From positions 2,666,001 to 2,730,000 of the forward strand of contig NC_092367.1 of the NCBI RefSeq assembly GCF_030848805.1: a DNA stretch of 64,000 bases, given 5' to 3'. Below, in pieces: positions 1-11,294 of this stretch (the first letter of the stretch is position 1; every line of letters starts with the position of its first letter). The notes under the pieces are model-generated. The model ran no database searches, had not been told where the DNA came from, and saw only the letters and a list, made by a program, of their open reading frames with translations. Source of the DNA: Temnothorax longispinosus (Eukaryota; Arthropoda; Insecta; Hymenoptera; Formicidae). The position numbers and the translations under genes were made by a program.

Positions 1-1252
1 CAAACAATTAAAATATATCGTATATTGTGTGCAGCATTATTAAATAAGTGTTTTTTTTTTCTAATTCTAATGTAATACTTAATAGAAGCAAAATTATTTA
101 TATGAATAGTTAAGATATAATTTATAGAATAGAATTGACTATTTAATAATAGTAAATAGTCAATTCTATTCTACTCTAGTAAATAATAAATAAGATATAG
201 CACATGTATATATACTTTAACTCAAATCTTTAAATTGTTTTTTTTCTAGTACAGTGTAAATTTTGATTCTACAGTTTTCTACCTTTTTCTTTCAAATAAT
301 ACGTAATGAAAATAACAATAGCGGAGATCCACCTGAAACTTATACGCCGTGGGAAAGTCACAAAATATTAATTCGATATTTAATATACATTTTTACGAGT
401 GTGATAAAAGTGCTTTTTATGTGCATTGATCCGTCTTAATATGATTCTCGTATTAATTTTATTTTTTATTATTATACAACGTAACATATGTATCTATTAT
501 ACGTCAAGTTTAGTATTGCATAATTATATTTTTTTCCGTAAAAATATCAAGCTTTTAAATCTCAAGTTTATGTGTATTTGCTTCCTATATTTTTATATAT
601 TTTAATTCTGTTTTATAATAATAAGGATTTTTTTTTTTTACTGTAATCTTACACAGATTACCATCATCAAATAACTAAATATTTATGTTAATTTAGCATT
701 AGCATTTATTTAAAGCGTAAACGTTATTATAAAACTTTATAATTGGAAATTTTTTCATAAAATTATGAATGTGCAAAGCCGGTTGTTGAGAATTATATTT
801 TTAAACTAGGAGCTGTGACGCTTATCATATGCTACCACTAAATATCAATAACTATAAACTAGTAAAGCAATAGAGATTTTTTATTTAATTGCACAAAGTG
901 ATTCTATCACTTTTTATAATTATTTAAAAAAATAATGTTTAAATTCCTAAACTCTGTTGACTTAATACACATGCAGTAAAATTGTGAGATGTATAAACTA
1001 TGCTATATGTTATAAGTGCTTTGATCAAATATTTAATCGTATCTAGGCACGCATCACTGTTAATGGATTGCTCTAAATAAATAAAATGTAAATCCACAAT
1101 TGTGTGAGAAAAACAAATTTTTTTATTTCTTTGATGCCGGCACAAAACGTGCTATGATACATTAAAGTACAGATAAAAATAAAAACTTGCGTAATTATTA
1201 CATATTAGGTACATAAAAAAGTAAATTATTCCTATATTTTTTTCTTTTTCAG
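1..1252. other. AT-rich gene-free stretch
   Basis: Holds only the hairpin at 126-172, poly-T tracts and scattered stops. The minus frame 939-1145 is AT-rich and unsupported. Ends at the T-rich tract and acceptor-like TTTTTCAG at 1252. Confidence 0.6.
126..172. repeat. Perfect 20-bp hairpin with 7-base loop
   Basis: AGAATAGAATTGACTATTTA (126-145) is followed by a 7-base spacer and its exact reverse complement (153-172). It could be a tiny MITE remnant or a structured RNA stem. No neighbouring coding evidence. Confidence 0.6.
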
Positions 1253-1274
1253 TTAAATATTTTATTATTATAAA

Positions 1275-1439
1275 ATGCAACAGAATCTGCATACATTTAT
1301 TCTAAAGAGCAAATCACGTGACGGACATTTTGATAGAACAGTGCCTCGTGCTGTGATGGATCTAATGCATAAATCAGATTCCATAATACTAAAATTCGCA
1401 TTACTAACTAAAAAGGATGGCAGGAATTTTGAAGATTGA
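1275..1439 (+). CDS. Candidate small ORF of 54 residues behind a splice acceptor
   Basis: A long T-rich tract ending in TTTTTCAG (1245-1252) is followed 22 bases later by ATG and 54 codons to TGA. The reading has varied, protein-like composition, with motifs LHTFILKSKSRDGHF and VPRAVMDLMHKSD. An in-frame TAA lies just after the acceptor, so this frame can only start at the ATG. An AATAAA-like site follows near 1463. It could be a microprotein, a decayed exon or chance. Not recognised. Confidence 0.25.
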   Translation: MQQNLHTFILKSKSRDGHFDRTVPRAVMDLMHKSDSIILKFALLTKKDGRNFED

Positions 1440-2056
1440 AAACGCAAATGAAATCAGCCGGTGAAATAAAAGATCTGTAATCTTTAAAGTAATTACACTA
1501 ATAACACGATGATACAACCGTAAAAAATACAAGATAATATTTAAATTTTTGAAACTGAATTAATTTTTAAACGTTTACCTCTTTTTTCATTGACTAGAGA
1601 AAGAATTCAAATTCCAGAAATCTGTCGAGGCATGTTTGTATATTTAAATTGATTTCGTGAATTCTATGTGACTGCAAAATACATTCCGCGAATTTAAGAG
1701 AGTTTATTGGAATATATCATGCATGTGCTACCAACTGAACAGATTCCGAACTTTTATTGAGGACTATCGTTTGCGAATTTGGAATAATGTGCGCTCATAT
1801 ATGACCAACGTTTGAGCCAATATATTACTTAAAAAAAAAACAAGTAGAATGCAATCCGAAGCGGAACGAGTGATAAAGAGACTAATTTAAAGTCAGTTTT
1901 ACAATTAGAAAGTAAATTATTGAAGTTAAAACGCGATATAAATATTGCGTGAAAAATATTATTGTTGATTTTGTATCAATAACAATCAGCAAAAACATTG
2001 TTTCTGCAATAACACGCAATATAGTTAGAAACGATAACTCTTCTTATACTGTCTTG

Positions 2057-2687
2057 CCATAAAGGTATTGTCAGCAACTTAGAATTCATAACGGTTCATG
2101 CTATCATCAACTCTTTATTTACACAAAAATATCAGTGGTCTTTTAAATCAAATGTAAATAGCGTCTTGCAAACGTTATTTACAGTCTTTTTCGTGCAGCA
2201 ATTCCGTTCTTGGAAAATTGATCGAACATGATGCACGTGTTTTATACTCGTAATGTTTTCGGTATATCATATAAATAGAGAATTGTGATATTTTTCTTAC
2301 TATGGAAATTCATTCGCATATCGTTGCATGCAATATATTTGCTTTTCTTCCGGTTCGATTTGCAGTTAATATTTGTGGCCGATATTTGAAATTCTATCAG
2401 TAAACAGTATAAGTTACCTCAATTTTATGTTTGTTCAAATTCTCCCTTCAAAAGAAAAAACCAATGAAAATAACATGGATTTCTATTGTAAATCAACGAC
2501 AGCAAAAGTTTGCTTTTCTTTAGACACATTTGCAATAATACACACTCCCTGTTATTGATTATGAACCGTACTTTATACTACGCTTTTTACATTTGATTTA
2601 AAAGACCACTTATATTTCTGTATAAATAAAAAGTTGATGATAGCATGAACCGTTATGAATTCTAAGTTGCTGACAGTACCTTTATGG
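2057..2687. mobile_element. Foldback element with about 107-bp terminal inverted repeats
   Basis: The left arm 2057-2164 (starting CCATAAAGGTA, with GTCAGCAACTTAGAATTC) is matched with a few mismatches by the inverted right arm 2580-2687. The centre of about 415 bases encodes no transposase; the frame at 2373-2558 is AT-rich noise. This is a non-autonomous DNA transposon with long TIRs. No clear target duplication was seen, so the superfamily is open. Confidence 0.75.
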
Positions 2688-3221
2688 TTTTGGTGGTTAC
2701 AAAGTAACATTCTCAGTGCTGTCCGCACGCTATTGACACACGACGCATTTCCGATATTGATTTACACAAAACAATATTGAAACAGAAATTTTTTATTTCT
2801 TTTATGATAAAAGTTTTGAATCTTGTTTGGCGCGTTTTATTTGGCACTGCAGGAAAATGTCGTGTGCATCCGAGAATTAGTGAATTTGACAGGAAGTTAG
2901 TGTTAATTTGTTAGTGTTAATTTCCTTGACGTTTGTTCATTCCAAGGTTTATTTTATGCCCCCGACGGATCAACAGACTATATAACGTTGAGGGAAGTTA
3001 CGCATAAGAGGATGTGCACCAGATATTAAAATTCATAATTAAGACAAAGTGTTCTTTCTTCACGTTATAGACGTTGTGGCGATTAGAAACTAAATTGAAA
3101 CTGATGCGTAATCACCGTAGATTATACGCGGGAAAAATTAAAATTATTTATTCTCATTTTTCAATGCGTTTCGATCTTTAACTTTTGCACGTGAGATTGA
3201 TGTCGACAATAAACCACAAAC

Positions 3222-3401
3222 TCAACGAGGAACTCGATGCCATTTACTCTCATTAGATTTTGTGTCAATATATCTTACGGTTTCACCATTATGATCCTCG
3301 TTACTGTTATTGTCGTCATTAATCCCGACAACGTCAACGTCGTTTTCCTTCCTGTACGATTTGTGACTTTCCGTGCTATATGGAGCAATAGTTGTTCTAT
3401 G
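3222..3401 (-). CDS. Candidate minus-strand coding remnant, Asp/Asn-rich
   Basis: A minus-strand frame of 59 residues without its own Met reads SYRKENDVDVVGINDDNNSN and ends KWHRVPR-stop. It is overlapped by a second open minus frame reaching about 3471 (QYDIEQLLLHIARK). Both lie in a locally GC-richer patch with protein-like composition. Together they could be one exon broken by a frameshift or an unseen splice site (CCATATAG|CACGG is a possible acceptor). The opposite plus-strand frame (3237-3473) is treated as its shadow. Length alone is not significant. Confidence 0.2.
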   Translation of the reverse strand, partial: HRTTIAPYSTESHKSYRKENDVDVVGINDDNNSNEDHNGETVRYIDTKSNESKWHRVPR

Positions 3402-4088
3402 TCATATTGGCTTACGTCAGAAGCTGACCGATTTACGATAAGAAGTAGATCCAGATTCGGAAAATATTGTTAAGATATTAAAACAAAAGCGAATAAAATT
3501 ACATATTTGTTAGCACAAAAGATTCATTATTTTTTTATTAAATTTTGTATCAAATAAAGCTAGAAAATCGAAGTTTTTTGGAAAAAGAGATCGAAAAATT
3601 TTCCCCTAGATGAAAAAGAACATTATATTGTTGTCCGTGGTGACCATTTTGTTTCAATTTTGTTAAAATATTATTTTTAACTTTATTTGACAAATAAATC
3701 TTTTACACCGACTGTTTTTCATTACAGTAAATCTATGTTTTCTCTTGAACGTATCATACATTATTCCTAAATTTTGGCATATACCTACATCTCAACATTT
3801 GGCAAACATACCGCTTGTTTCCGCTAAATATCGATTCGCTTTTTCACTTGAAACAATTTGGTTGCATCACGCATTTATGACAAGAGGATAGTAACTGATA
3901 ACAGCTCATCATAACGTTAACCTTCGAACTTTTTATCCGGTGGATCAATCCATTATCCCCCATAGTTATGTCTATGAATAGAGGGTACGTTTAAAGTTTT
4001 ATCATGCGTTGGCGGTACATGTTGCTAAATTGCGATACGAAGTTCCGTAACAGTGCAAGATGATGGAGGTGCGAATGATGGTTGCAAT

Positions 4089-4197
4089 CCAGTAAGCAAG
4101 AAACATCAAGAAACATTTTAACTACATTGCAGCAACGTTGTAACGTTAATGCAATATAGTTAAAATGTTTCTTGACGTTTCTTGCTTATTATACTGG
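4089..4197. mobile_element. Short hairpin MITE
   Basis: CCAGTAAGCAAGAAACATCA at the left is mirrored by the right arm ending CTTGCTTATTATACTGG. The arms of about 45 bp share AAGAAACATTTTAACTA and meet around a nested AACGTTG/TAACGTTA palindrome. The element is nearly a complete fold-back with no coding content. Confidence 0.65.
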
Positions 4198-5548
4198 GAA
4201 GTTTCCGATTAGAATGTGAACTGTGAACACGCGTCGGCGAAAGTTCTCGCGTTAAATTGGCACCACTCTCTTGGGATTTGCGTGCAAATTCGTTCGACGC
4301 GCGTGATTTTCCTGAAATATTCGAGGAGCACGAACGCGCGTTACCATCAGGTTTTTCGAGAGCTACGCGTCGACTATTCTCACATCAGAATATTAATGAA
4401 AGATAATAGATTCTCAAAGTAGCGCGTGTTCGAATCGTTTCTGGATTTACGAAAGTCGTTCGTAATACTCGATCTTAATCGGATATCAGCTGTAAATACG
4501 CTGAATCGATGTGCTTTCGTTGATGGGAACGCGAAAAGAGCGTTAATTTCCACACACCACATTTCGTACATTTCCTAACCATCCGCATTATTTTCGCGAA
4601 TAAACGATAGCTATGTTCCGTTACATGAACACACATCTCGCAAGCAATTTATGATCCAAGTGTACTTGGCTTTTTTAATTAATCGTATATTCCATGTATT
4701 TAACGCGTTTCGTTAATGTTACGATCCATCAATAAATACTCTAAATTGCTTCATTACGGGAATGTATCAATGCAGCTTGCATAATATTTAATCAACGTAT
4801 GCATATGTATATATAGCATATTAGTACGATCTGTAATATGATTATTATATATGTGAGTCTTTTGTCTTCATAATCGCGTATTACATGATTTTCCGTTACG
4901 TTTTATTCGGATACAAGATATTTAAACGAAAAAAGGAGAAATACATTATTATCGTTGCGGATTTCATATTAACTTAAAAATAACGAAACATTTTTTACTG
5001 CGTCGCATGTCGACATTTAGTGGATTGTGACAATGAGCCAGATATATGTTAACGAAGAGAAAATATCACGAAGCTTGTGCATTTATATAGATTTAAGGCG
5101 TTAAGTTTTATAAAACGAGATGGTTTAGAATAATCTATAAAAATTGTTGAATATTATTTTTAAATATAATTTTTAAATATGAAATATATATTATGAAGGG
5201 AATAACAAGCACATATTCGATTGAGTATACCGTAATTTGTATGAAGTGCATCGAAAGATAGAAACTTAAACGCACCCCTGAGTACTGCACAACAAGAAAT
5301 AGAACTCAGTTACAACATCGAAGAGAGATTGTTGTTATGGAATCACCTCGAGAAAATGTCCCCTATGCACGGAATGCTTTATAGAAGTCTTGCAATTTAG
5401 AGCTGATTTAGCTTTTGCGAGAACTTAGCATTATGTTATTAACTTGTCTCTCTAACTATAGTATTTTAATAACTGCCATCTTAATTAAACCGCCTCGATT
5501 TAAAAGGAAAGTTTGAAGCATATTGCAGAGAATATATATTCAGTGTAA

Positions 5549-5724
5549 GAGCCCTCTCACACAAAATGACGTAACCGCATATGCGTAGCATAAAACCGTC
5601 TGGACCAATGAGCATCTAGCTCAAAGTCTTGACTAGACTTGCCAGATAGCTAAATGCTCATTAGTCCAGACAGTCTTAAGCTATGAATATTAATTAACTA
5701 TGCTATTTTGTATAAGAGTGCCCT
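5549..5724. mobile_element. Imperfect inverted-repeat MITE
   Basis: The outer arms AGCCCTCTCACACAAAATG and CATTTTGTATAAGAGTGCCC-like sequence pair imperfectly. Inner arms pair better: CCGTCTGGACCAATGAGCAT against ATGCTCATTAGTCCAGACAG. It ends 28 bases before the next, larger foldback element. No coding content. Confidence 0.55.
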
Positions 5725-5751
5725 AATCGTTCAGTTACCCAATTATTCGTG

Positions 5752-6787
5752 ATACGTAAACTAATATTTCACAGAGTTTATTAATTTTTATTAAATATAA
5801 TTTTTAAATGTTTTTATTTGTTTTAAATATGATAAAATAATTTTTTTAAAAAATTGCATACTGGACAAACGTTTAACACGATATCCTACCTATCCTGCAA
5901 CTAAAATCAAGGTCTCTGCTTAGCAATCTACGGTTAATTGAAGATTATGGTGGGGATAAAGTAAGTTGATACATTTGCGGTAAAGACACTATTCTCATTA
6001 TTCCATAGAATATAATAAAAAGTATGATTTTTGCCTAGCAAGACTAATAAGGATAATGGAAAGGATATAATGTATAATATAATTTCATGCATTTTCGCAA
6101 AAAAAAAGGTGTAAAGTAAAGCAAAAATTGTGCTAATATTGTTACATAACCCTGTTTTCAAGTTGGATTTTATTACAGCGAAGCCGAACTAATGTTATTA
6201 TAACATGCTTTAATTAGTGAAATGTCCTAATAATAAAATCTATAGAAAATATCAAAAAATAAAAAAGTTTTTAGGGTGGTAAATTAAAATGACGCCCTGT
6301 ATAATTATAAACATATACGAAATCTTTTTGATTGTATTGTAAAAGCAAGGTAAAACTAATTCAACTAAAACAACTTATCAGAGATAGTTAGCAAATCTTT
6401 GTCACGCAAGAAACAGATTGCGTTTAAAAATTTGTTTTTAAATTTTCTATGATAATGTTATATTCTTTTTTAAGAATTATGCATAAAGATAATTAGTTGA
6501 ACATAGATAATGAGTAGAAACACGAGACTAACTGAAATAATGAGAATAGTGTCTTTACCGCAAATGTATCAACTTACTTTATCCCCATTATAATCTTCAA
6601 TTAACCGTAGATTGCTAAGCAGAGGCCTTGATTTAGTTGCAGGATAGGTAGAATATCGTGTTAAACGTTTGTCCAGTATGCAATTTTTTAAAAAATTGTT
6701 TTAACATATTTAAAACCAATAAAAACATTTAAAAATTAGATTTAATAAAAATTAATAAATTCTACTGTGAAATATTAGTTTACGTAT
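5752..6787. mobile_element. Long-TIR foldback element, about 250-bp arms
   Basis: The left arm 5752-6002 and the right arm 6537-6787 are inverted copies with scattered differences. The outer ends read TACGTAAACTAATATTTCAC and its complement; the inner ends carry GACACTATTCTCATTATT. The 530-base middle has no protein of note; the minus frame at 5934-6161 straddles arm and middle and is incidental. A non-autonomous DNA transposon, superfamily unresolved because no target duplication is clear. Confidence 0.8.
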
Positions 6788-7533
6788 AACAGAAATAACA
6801 AAAATAGAGAAATACAAAAATACATATAATAAAAGAATAAGTATGTTATAATTAGTACGTATAAACAGTTTTATTAATAATTCTTTAAAACAGATTTTGT
6901 ATTCTCTCCGATATTTCATTGGAAAAATATTTAGAAATAAAGTATTTATAGTGTTATTGAATTTTAAAAAACTTTACCCGTGCAAATTATAATATTCAAA
7001 ATTGTAATTAAAAGATTTAATTTTTTTACTAATTCCTTTCTCTATTTTGATACCGATGATGCGTACTATTGTAATTGGTAATATGATGTACAGATGTTTT
7101 AATTAAATTAACAATTTCGTTTGGTTAACGACAAACAAATCGAATGAATTAATATATAGTCTCGCTGTTTGGTGATAAAATTGCATTATCTGTTTTCGCC
7201 AATCGTGGAAATGAAAATTTGTGGAAATCAAAATTTGATGCTAAAGCACGATACAAATACTGTTGCGGTAGTATTATATCTGTGAGATGTTTAATTATTT
7301 AGATGCAAGTCTTTGTAACAAAATCGTTGACATTCTTAAAGCACATTTGATTATAGAAAATGTAGTTTAACAAACATAAACTTAAAGCGCCTACATCCTA
7401 AAACGAAATGTAAGTTATGTAAATAAAAAGTTCCTTATGTGCAGTATATATCTCTGCTTGCTGCAAGAAAATCTGGTCGTCTGTATTTGTCGTGAAAAGA
7501 GGCTGTTATGAAATTACGGAAGAGGCTCTTACC

Positions 7534-7622
7534 TTAACAAGAAATTTCTATCGACAGAATTTCAATCTTTTCAATGTTGTCAAAGCGGATAACGTGAACA
7601 AATACGTAGTTGAGCAAAGCTA
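7534..7622 (-). CDS. Candidate terminal exon of the minus-strand gene
   Basis: After the minus-strand acceptor TTTCCGCCAG, two bases complete a codon (C+TA, Leu) with the exon ending at 7970. Then 28 codons run to TAA. The peptide is hydrophobic then mixed (LLNYVFVHVIRFDNIEKIEI). The TAA is immediately followed by a donor-like G|GTAAGAG, which is odd and could mean that a different frame or exon use applies. Alternative frames from this acceptor stop early. Support is phase matching only. Confidence 0.25.
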
Positions 7623-7969
7623 CTGGCGGAAATAGTGGCGGTTGTTACACATTGTATAGTAACATTTTCTTAATACATTTATGTTATATGTGTTATGTAT
7701 TATGTTACTTTTGTTTTCAATTATCCTCATAAATTTATATTTTTATATTAATTTATATACTGTTTTTTATAATTACTGAGAGAATCTCAGTGAAATATCT
7801 GGTTTGAAAATAACCGCATTTCTCTCTCTGTCATTTAAAGACTTACGCGGAATGCTTTCTAGAAGTTATGAATTGCCAGAGCATCAGTCTTCGTTCACGC
7901 AAAATTTTTTTTTATCCAATTCTATTCGTATTTTCAATTCAATTTCACATTTTGTTGAACCGTGCTCAC

Positions 7970-8160
7970 GTTTCTTCTCTGCGCACATAAACATGATATC
8001 GAAACTGTCATACCGTATAGGATGAAGTACAATAGAAACAGTATTTTCCACGTAACTTGGATCTCTACGTGAATAACACATCACTATTTTCAACAATTTT
8101 TCAGTAGTGTATATGAACGTTTTGAGCGATAACACGCTAGGATTATGTTTGCATGGAAAA
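7970..8160 (-). CDS. Candidate internal exon, possibly of the same minus-strand gene
   Basis: A strong minus-strand acceptor (GTTTCTTCTGCAG) precedes an open frame that enters needing one base and reaches AAAC|GTGAGC in phase 1. It encodes about 64 residues including TFIYTTEKLLKIVMCYSRRD and RYDSFDIMFMCAEKK. If the donor is not used the frame runs on to a TGA at 7884, adding a charged Lys/Glu-rich tail. The phase-1 exit matches the acceptor at 7623-7624 (next entry). It does not match the phase-0 exit of the exon at 10596, so an unseen exon would have to lie between. Family unknown. Confidence 0.33.
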
Positions 8161-8435
8161 CTGCAGAAGAAACAGTCAAATAATGAGTCGATCAATGTAA
8201 TACGCTGGATTTTGATACGATGTGATTTACTTGATTCATAACTATGTGGCTATGAAATTTAATTTAATGCACATGTACCTTTTTTTCTTAATTATAATAT
8301 TAATTTAGGAAATTATTGATATGCATTGTCTATATTATGGAAATTATACGTGTTATGTGTCATCTATTAATTATATTTAGATATATAACATAACTACGTG
8401 ATGCACATTATCTTCATCATTATATATATGATATG

Positions 8436-8527
8436 ATTATTTATAATATTATATTAATTATATGTATTTATATTAATTTTTATTATTATATTACATGTAT
8501 TATTTATAATATTATATTAATTATATG
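8436..8527. repeat. Direct repeat, 28-29 bp, twice
   Basis: ATTATTTATAATATTATATT followed by AATTATATG occurs at 8436-8464 and 8499-8527, separated by an AT-rich spacer. Probably a local duplication in simple sequence. Confidence 0.6.
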
Positions 8528-8721
8528 CATTAATAATTCATAAGTCATTTATTAGAAAAAAGTATGTTAGTAAAATAAGTACTAATATATGAGCCAATAT
8601 AGTTATAGGTGTGTAATTATTTATAATAACCGTAAGTATATTAACACTCAATTAACAAACATCATTTTTTAATTTATTAAACATTTTTTAAATAATATTG
8701 TATTTAATTTAAAGAATTTAT

Positions 8722-9659
8722 GATATAATTTCTTTTAATAATATATAATAGATCGGCAAAGTCATACGTACACATCCCTTATATACAAATTACTCTTTTT
8801 ATCATTTTTTATGTAATCATATGAACAGATCTTCTTATAATGTGTTTAAGTTAATATGCGCTCGCATAATTATAAAATTATTTTATGAGGCCAATAAGTT
8901 GCAATATACGTAGTAGATTAGTATAAAAATTCTAATACGCAGGATTTATATGAATAAATATTGCAAAATATTGTGAACGAATTTAATAAAATAGTTTACG
9001 AAAGCGAGCGATTGTAAATTTTGTTTAACGTATTTGATATTTTGTGTCGATATCAAACATTGATAGTATTTAAATGCCACAGACATACGTGAATTTTTGA
9101 GGGCGTATAGCTGTACATTTTATAACTATACATTTATATAACATATTTATATAACAGAAAATTGACACATTTTATTGTGATGCAAATGTAAAGAATTTGA
9201 ATAACAATTTTAAATACTTAATGTATTATCAATTAAATTTTAAAATACACATTATTTTACAAATACAAACATTTTAAAATTATAATTAAATATGCAAAAA
9301 TTAAATACTTTATGTTATTTTATGTTAGAAATATACGTTATATATATTTATAAAAAATTACAAAATATATATATATTTCTTTTTAATTTGTTATGATATA
9401 TATATTTATTACATATCTCTATATATTTATTCATATAAATCCTGTGTATTACAATTTTCATACTAATCTACTACGTACTTATATCAGAATTTATTGACTT
9501 CATAAAATAATTTTATAATTATGCCATTACATATTAACTTAAACATTATAACATTATAACATTAACATTATAAAGGGATCTGTACATATGATTACATAAG
9601 AGATGTATACGTATGACTTTGCCGGTCTGTTGTATTATATTATTAAGAGAAATTGTATC
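8722..9659. mobile_element. Long-TIR foldback element, about 230-bp arms
   Basis: The left arm 8722-8965 begins GATATAATTTCTTTTAATAA and carries CGGCAAAGTCATACGTA. The right arm 9419-9659 is its inverted counterpart (GTATGACTTTGCCGG, ending AATTGTATC). The arms differ by small indels and substitutions, so the copy is not young. The middle is AT-rich and non-coding. It sits in what would be an intron of the candidate minus-strand gene. Confidence 0.75.
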
Positions 9660-9822
9660 ACCGAGTTTAGTTTTTATATTTATTTTACGTGTCATTGCAC
9701 GGCTTATTCAAAGTTAATTCTTTAATTTTGTATTTAAAAAAAAAATCTGGTTATAGCATTTCCTTTAATGCAATTTGCAAGTTAAAAACCTCAATATTAA
9801 AATAGAAAAGAAAAAAGGGAGC

Positions 9823-9867
9823 AGTGAGTGAGTGAGTGAGTGAGAGAGAGAGAGAGAGAGAGAGAGA
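9823..9867. repeat. Compound microsatellite (GTGA)n(GA)n
   Basis: About five GTGA units run directly into about twelve GA units. Likely length-polymorphic. Confidence 0.9.
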
Positions 9868-10595
9868 CGCAAAGAAAAGAGAAAATAGAGAATGTAGAAT
9901 TAGAAAATAATCTTTATTTTATATTCAAGTATTTAAATAAATGACAAGTTTAGGGTTTATTGTAATATTTGAAAATTAATTACATAAATGTTTAATATTA
10001 CGTGTCTTTGGTATTAAATTCATTAATGTTAAATTAATTTAATGTTAAACATATATGTATAACATAACAACGATTAATCAAACTTTGGCAAATAAAATCA
10101 ATTCTTTTATTAAAGTATTTGTAAGTGAAAGAAAAAAAGTTTGGAAATTCTATATAAACTATCCTTTACATATGTGTATGCATATAGGACTACTATTAAA
10201 ACATATTGAATCGTTTTATATCCATGATTGAACGGATAGCGGAAATACAGTACAAACAATCATCACATGAATAGTGAGTAACTTATGCATAAATCCATTT
10301 TAATGGCAAATGTTTATATTGCTAAAATTTCTACCACGGAAATTTTGAAAACGACAAGCACATATTGCGAAGCCACAAAATATGTATATTGATTTATATT
10401 AAGTTTTTGTTTGCTCTTTTATACAAAAAATTTGTATAAATAAATAAAGAAATAAGCGATAACAACATTAATTTGACAATTAAAAACGGGAAGCTAAATT
10501 TTTTTTTGTATTTGAGAGATAGATGTGTATCTTATTTTTTTATCATCTTTACGTATTGCATTATCATGCAACTTTTACACTCGTTTTAATCTTAC

Positions 10596-10966
10596 CTTTA
10601 TGGATGTTCTAAGTTTGAAGCTGATGAACACGTTATAATACACGAAACAGATAACATTTGTTAATCGCATCACACATTCATCGTACTTTTCGCGAAGTTT
10701 ACTCCATGAACTTTTAACAATCAAGTTTATCCCGTCGTAAAGTTCAATGGCGCGCGAACAGAAATTTCGATCCGTGTAAAAAAGAAAACAAATGTCTTTA
10801 AAGTCAGTTGTGTTGAAAGTCGATGTAATCTCAGTGAATTCAGACGTCGATACTATTGACGTAAAAGCAATCTGTATATTGTCACGTAATAAAACGCGAC
10901 AATGCACATAAAGTATTCTTGCGGCAAAATCTCTGATTTTCTGCAAAATCTTGAATATTGAATTCA
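10596..10966 (-). CDS. Internal coding exon of an unrecognised minus-strand gene
   Basis: On the minus strand a pyrimidine/AT tract ending in TTTACAG is followed by 371 open bases (2 + 123 codons), then AAG|GTAAGA. The frame runs from acceptor to donor without a stop and leaves in phase 0. A second acceptor-like TTTTGCAG lies just inside. The exon is more G+C balanced than its flanks. The peptide has a Ser/Thr-rich part (STSEFTEITSTFNTTDF) then RAIELYDGINLIVKSSW and LREKYDECVMRLT. It is not strongly hydrophobic apart from a short segment near the end (NVICFVYYNVFISF). I do not recognise it; a fragment of an insect chemoreceptor-like protein is only a guess. A run of 130 open codons alone is expected about once by chance here, so the support comes from the matched splice sites. 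Confidence 0.4.
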
Positions 10967-10996
10967 CTGTAAATATATATCAATTTTAATGTGCTT

Positions 10997-11230
10997 TTGG
11001 TCCTTCAAAAATCCATTATCTAGCGCGTATTTGCGGATATTGATGTTCGCGATCGGAGTCGAAAATAGAACAAAAACGGAGAGAGCAATGAGACCGGAAG
11101 GAGAGACCAACCGCGTCGACTCGACACCGCGATGCTACTGGCGACCGCGGCTTCATCCGCGCAAGAACGCATCGTCCGCCCTGTGCGATCCACCACCCCC
11201 CGGACACAGAATCAACCCTTGCCCAACGAT
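10997..11230. promoter_or_regulatory. CpG-rich patch upstream of the minus-strand gene candidate
   Basis: High G+C with many CpG (CGCGTCGACTCGACACCGCG) just 5' of the exon ending at 10966 on the minus strand, next to a CT microsatellite. Position and composition fit a promoter or first exon of that gene. Open frames on both strands here (11016-11207, 10989-11333, 11132-11419) carry low-complexity tails and are not called genes. Confidence 0.3.
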
Positions 11231-11237
11231 TTACTCC

Positions 11238-11270
<33 letters not shown>

Positions 11271-11294
11271 CCCCTCTTTCTCTCTTTCTCTCTT
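11238..11294. repeat. CT-rich microsatellite
   Basis: A (TC)n run with TTTC and CCCC interruptions. It borders a CpG-rich patch and makes the overlapping plus-strand frames (Leu-Ser repeats) artefactual. Confidence 0.9.

Larger units (their letters stand above)
2688..5548. other. Intergenic or intronic, with GC-elevated patch 4200-4600
   Basis: Apart from the 3222-3401 candidate and the 4089-4197 MITE, the notable part is 4200-4600, which is rich in CpG and short open frames on both strands. A plus-strand reading near 4430-4575 contains LDLRKSFVILDLNRISAV, but it has no start or splice evidence. It could be regulatory or a decayed exon. Confidence 0.4.

Noticed and set aside
4420..4440. GTGTTCGAATCG, tRNA B-box-like
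   Set aside because: No matching A-box, acceptor stem or cloverleaf around it.
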